Both the position numbers and the translations under genes were made by a program. A stretch of DNA of 38,226 nucleotides. Source: Candidatus Halocynthiibacter alkanivorans. GTDB taxonomy: Bacteria; Pseudomonadota; Alphaproteobacteria; Rhodobacterales; Rhodobacteraceae. Shown here piece after piece: positions 36,683-38,226 of this stretch (the stretch's first letter is position 1; each line of letters starts with the position of its first letter). The stretch lies in the NCBI RefSeq assembly GCF_003333265.1, contig NZ_QOLB01000080.1, positions 1 to 38,226 of the forward strand, given 5' to 3'. Under the pieces are notes generated by a model that saw only the letters and a program-made list of their open reading frames with translations, was not told the DNA's origin and made no database searches.

Positions 36683-37480
36683 TCATTTTGCGTCTTTTTT
36701 CCCGACGCTGACAAGCTCAACACCCCAGGCCGCGAAGCTGGCCTGAAACTCCGGCGACGGTATCTGGTCTGTGACAACCACGCCCACAAGTTCAGGCGCA
36801 CAGACAACAAACGGCGCTGCCTGGCCGAATTTTTTACGGTCCGCCACGACGATCCCGCGGCGCGCGTTTTTCAGCGCCAGACCGGCGATCGCGGCCTGCC
36901 CTGTATCGCCGATTAAAAAACCGGAATGTTCGTCTACAGCATCGGCGCTGATGACCGAAAAATCGAGGCTGAACTGCTGAAGGAATGCCAGAGTCTCCGG
37001 GCCGGAGGTTCCCCACCGGGCCTGGCTCAGCTCGCCGCCGGCCAGGAACACCCGGTTGTCATTCCGCCCCGTCAGGATTTGCGCCACATTGAGGGAGTTG
37101 GTCACCACGGTCAGTTTTGAGCGTTTGATCAGAGACTGCGCCACAAAAGCGGTGGTCGCGCCCCCATCCAAAAAGAGGCATGATCCGTCAGCGATCATCT
37201 CAGCCACCGCGCTGGCAACGCGGTCTTTGCCGTCAGTTCGTTTGCCGGACCGGGCAAATCCAGCGTCATCTGCCTCTGCGCTGCGCAGGTACACACCGCC
37301 GCGCACGCGCCAGACCAGCTCCGCTTTGGCCAGAGACTTTGACGTCCGGCGCACGGTTTCTTCTGACACTTCAAGGAATTCAGCCAGATGGGCATTGCGC
37401 GCAGATCCACCCAGATGGCCGAGCGCTTCGAGAAGCTCGACCTCGCGGTGATTCGAACGGATTTGTTTTGATTTGCCCAT
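36683..37480 (-). CDS. DeoR-family transcriptional regulator
   Basis: This is a 265-residue DeoR/GlpR-type regulator. The N-terminal winged helix-turn-helix (about 5-60) reads REVELLEALGHLGGSARNAHLAEFLEVSEETVRRTSKSLAKAELVWRVRGG. The C-terminal sugar-phosphate sensor domain contains DGSCLFLDGGATTAFVAQSL, TVVTNSLNVAQIL and FLAGGELSQARWGTSGPETL, in the ribose-isomerase-like fold of the family. The start at 37480 is preferred because it begins just ahead of the HTH; the frame is open 38 codons further, but that extension runs through the repeat-rich promoter. It lies 70 bases after tetR and 69 before the transporter gene, all on the minus strand. Ligand unknown. Confidence 0.9.
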   Translation of the reverse strand: MGKSKQIRSNHREVELLEALGHLGGSARNAHLAEFLEVSEETVRRTSKSLAKAELVWRVRGGVYLRSAEADDAGFARSGKRTDGKDRVASAVAEMIADGSCLFLDGGATTAFVAQSLIKRSKLTVVTNSLNVAQILTGRNDNRVFLAGGELSQARWGTSGPETLAFLQQFSLDFSVISADAVDEHSGFLIGDTGQAAIAGLALKNARRGIVVADRKKFGQAAPFVVCAPELVGVVVTDQIPSPEFQASFAAWGVELVSVGKKDAK

Positions 37481-37514
37481 AGCGCCACTTTCTGCCTCCC
37501 TAAAAGCAGCACTT

Positions 37515-37560
37515 TCCACAAGAGTCCACAAGTTTGTGGATTTTTGCGTTTTATTTGTGG
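37515..37560. promoter_or_regulatory. Four-half-site operator upstream of the DeoR-family gene
   Basis: Half-sites TCCACAA (37515-37521), TCCACAA (37525-37531), inverted TTGTGGA (37534-37540) and inverted TTGTGG (37555-37560) are arranged so that the first two are one helical turn apart and the last two about two turns apart. The middle pair forms TCCACAA-GT-TTGTGGA. It lies in the gap before the DeoR gene and runs into the end of tetR, so it is probably the DeoR autoregulatory operator. Confidence 0.6.
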
Positions 37561-38213
37561 TCTGCCTTCCCCGTCGCAGCGCCGCCAGCGGCATCGCGCC
37601 AGCTCAGAAAATCGCTGCGATAGGCCTGCTCCGCCCCGTGGTAAAAGACTTCAACAGAATTGCGCACGGCCCGTTCGACGTCGACATCAACGGGCACATT
37701 GTAAACAAACTGCCGGATTGCCATGTAAAATATGCTGCCGTGAAGCCCCCAGAACAATTCCAGTTCCTCTTCACCCGGGAGATCTGGCGAATGGTCCGGA
37801 TCAATATGAGCGCGGAATTCAGTGGCGAAGGGCTGAACCACTTTTTCCCGGATGATCGTCAGGTAGCGGCCACTCAGATCAAACGATTTGAGCCCGGAAT
37901 ACATAAAGATCCTCACCCAGTCATAATCAAACACCCGTTCGGCATATTCCTGGTAGAACTGAACCATCCTCTCTTTCAACGGCCGGGAGCGATCCAGAAT
38001 CAACACCTCCCAGTCCGGGTTCCACCGGCTGAGATACACATGTTCATAAACCCGTTCGATCAAAGCTTCTTTGCTGTCAAAATGCCGGTAGATAACCGCG
38101 TGGGATACCCCCATCCGCTTGGCGAGTTCGCGGGTCTGGCCTTCAAATCCACATTCGGCAAAGAAGCGCACGGCTTCAGCGACAATTTGCTTTTCCCGGT
38201 CTTCTGCCCGCAT
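37551..38213 (-). CDS. TetR-family transcriptional regulator
   Basis: This is a 220-residue TetR-family repressor. The N-terminal helix-turn-helix (about 8-55) reads KQIVAEAVRFFAECGFEGQTRELAKRMGVSHAVIYRHFDSKEALIERVYEHVY, the family hallmark; the helical C-terminus (about 60-200) is the ligand and dimer domain. The frame is open through the four codons between the ATG and the window edge (R-R-K-N), so the true start may lie just outside. Its stop overlaps the last half-site of the DeoR operator. Its target is not evident; a neighbour beyond the window edge is likely. Confidence 0.9.
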   Translation of the reverse strand: MRAEDREKQIVAEAVRFFAECGFEGQTRELAKRMGVSHAVIYRHFDSKEALIERVYEHVYLSRWNPDWEVLILDRSRPLKERMVQFYQEYAERVFDYDWVRIFMYSGLKSFDLSGRYLTIIREKVVQPFATEFRAHIDPDHSPDLPGEEELELFWGLHGSIFYMAIRQFVYNVPVDVDVERAVRNSVEVFYHGAEQAYRSDFLSWRDAAGGAATGKADHK

Positions 38214-38226
38214 GTTTTTGCGGCGT

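Noticed and set aside
1-38226. tRNA, rRNA, CRISPR, insertion sequences or prophage genes
   Set aside because: No regularly spaced repeats, transposase or integrase motifs, or RNA gene signatures were seen on reading both strands.

Overview
The window looks like chromosomal DNA from a motile, high-GC alphaproteobacterium of the Rhodobacterales (Roseobacter-like) group. This rests on three things: the flagellar gene order (fliF-fliH-fliN-fliP converging on motB-flgE-flgK-flgL-flgI), the style of the xylose ABC/isomerase locus with a ROK regulator, and an aepXVW/phnW-type aminoethylphosphonate locus typical of marine alphaproteobacteria. No rRNA, tRNA, insertion sequence, prophage or CRISPR array was seen.

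Region 1 (1-8131) is flagellar. The plus strand carries the fliF 3' end, fliH, fliN and fliP; the minus strand carries motB, flgE, flgK, flgL and flgI. The two runs meet at a GC-rich intergenic stretch with a hairpin.

Region 2 (8218-19617) is a xylose uptake and catabolism locus. xylF, xylH and xylG are transcribed leftward and end at a strong terminator. A ROK regulator (xylR) runs rightward and overlaps a secreted FG-GAP/ASPIC-UnbV protein. A leftward operon xylB-xylA-galM ends with a diheme peroxidase (MauG/CcpA family) whose 3' end overlaps that of the FG-GAP gene. A nearly identical 22-bp AT-rich dyad lies upstream of both xylF and xylB and is the best candidate for the XylR operator.

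Region 3 (19618-23820) holds a class V PLP enzyme divergent from an Lrp/AsnC regulator, a GlxA-type AraC regulator, and an AllA-like (ureidoglycolate lyase family) gene broken by one in-frame TGA.

Region 4 (23821-34397) is a 2-aminoethylphosphonate (AEP) region. It encodes PhnW transaminase, a probable PbfA ammonia-lyase, a DMT permease, a GlpD-like flavoenzyme, a divergent LysR regulator, and an AepX/AepV/AepW-type ABC importer. PhnW and PbfA would both give phosphonoacetaldehyde, but no C-P hydrolase lies in the window.

Region 5 (34398-38226) has a 536-bp non-coding gap, a Na/Pi-family transporter with a PhoU-like tail (a possible phosphate exporter), a DeoR-family regulator with four phased half-sites in front of it, and a TetR-family regulator at the right edge. 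The least explained parts are the peroxidase/FG-GAP pair inside the xylose regulon, the interrupted AllA-like gene, and the GlpD-like/DMT genes attached to AEP catabolism.
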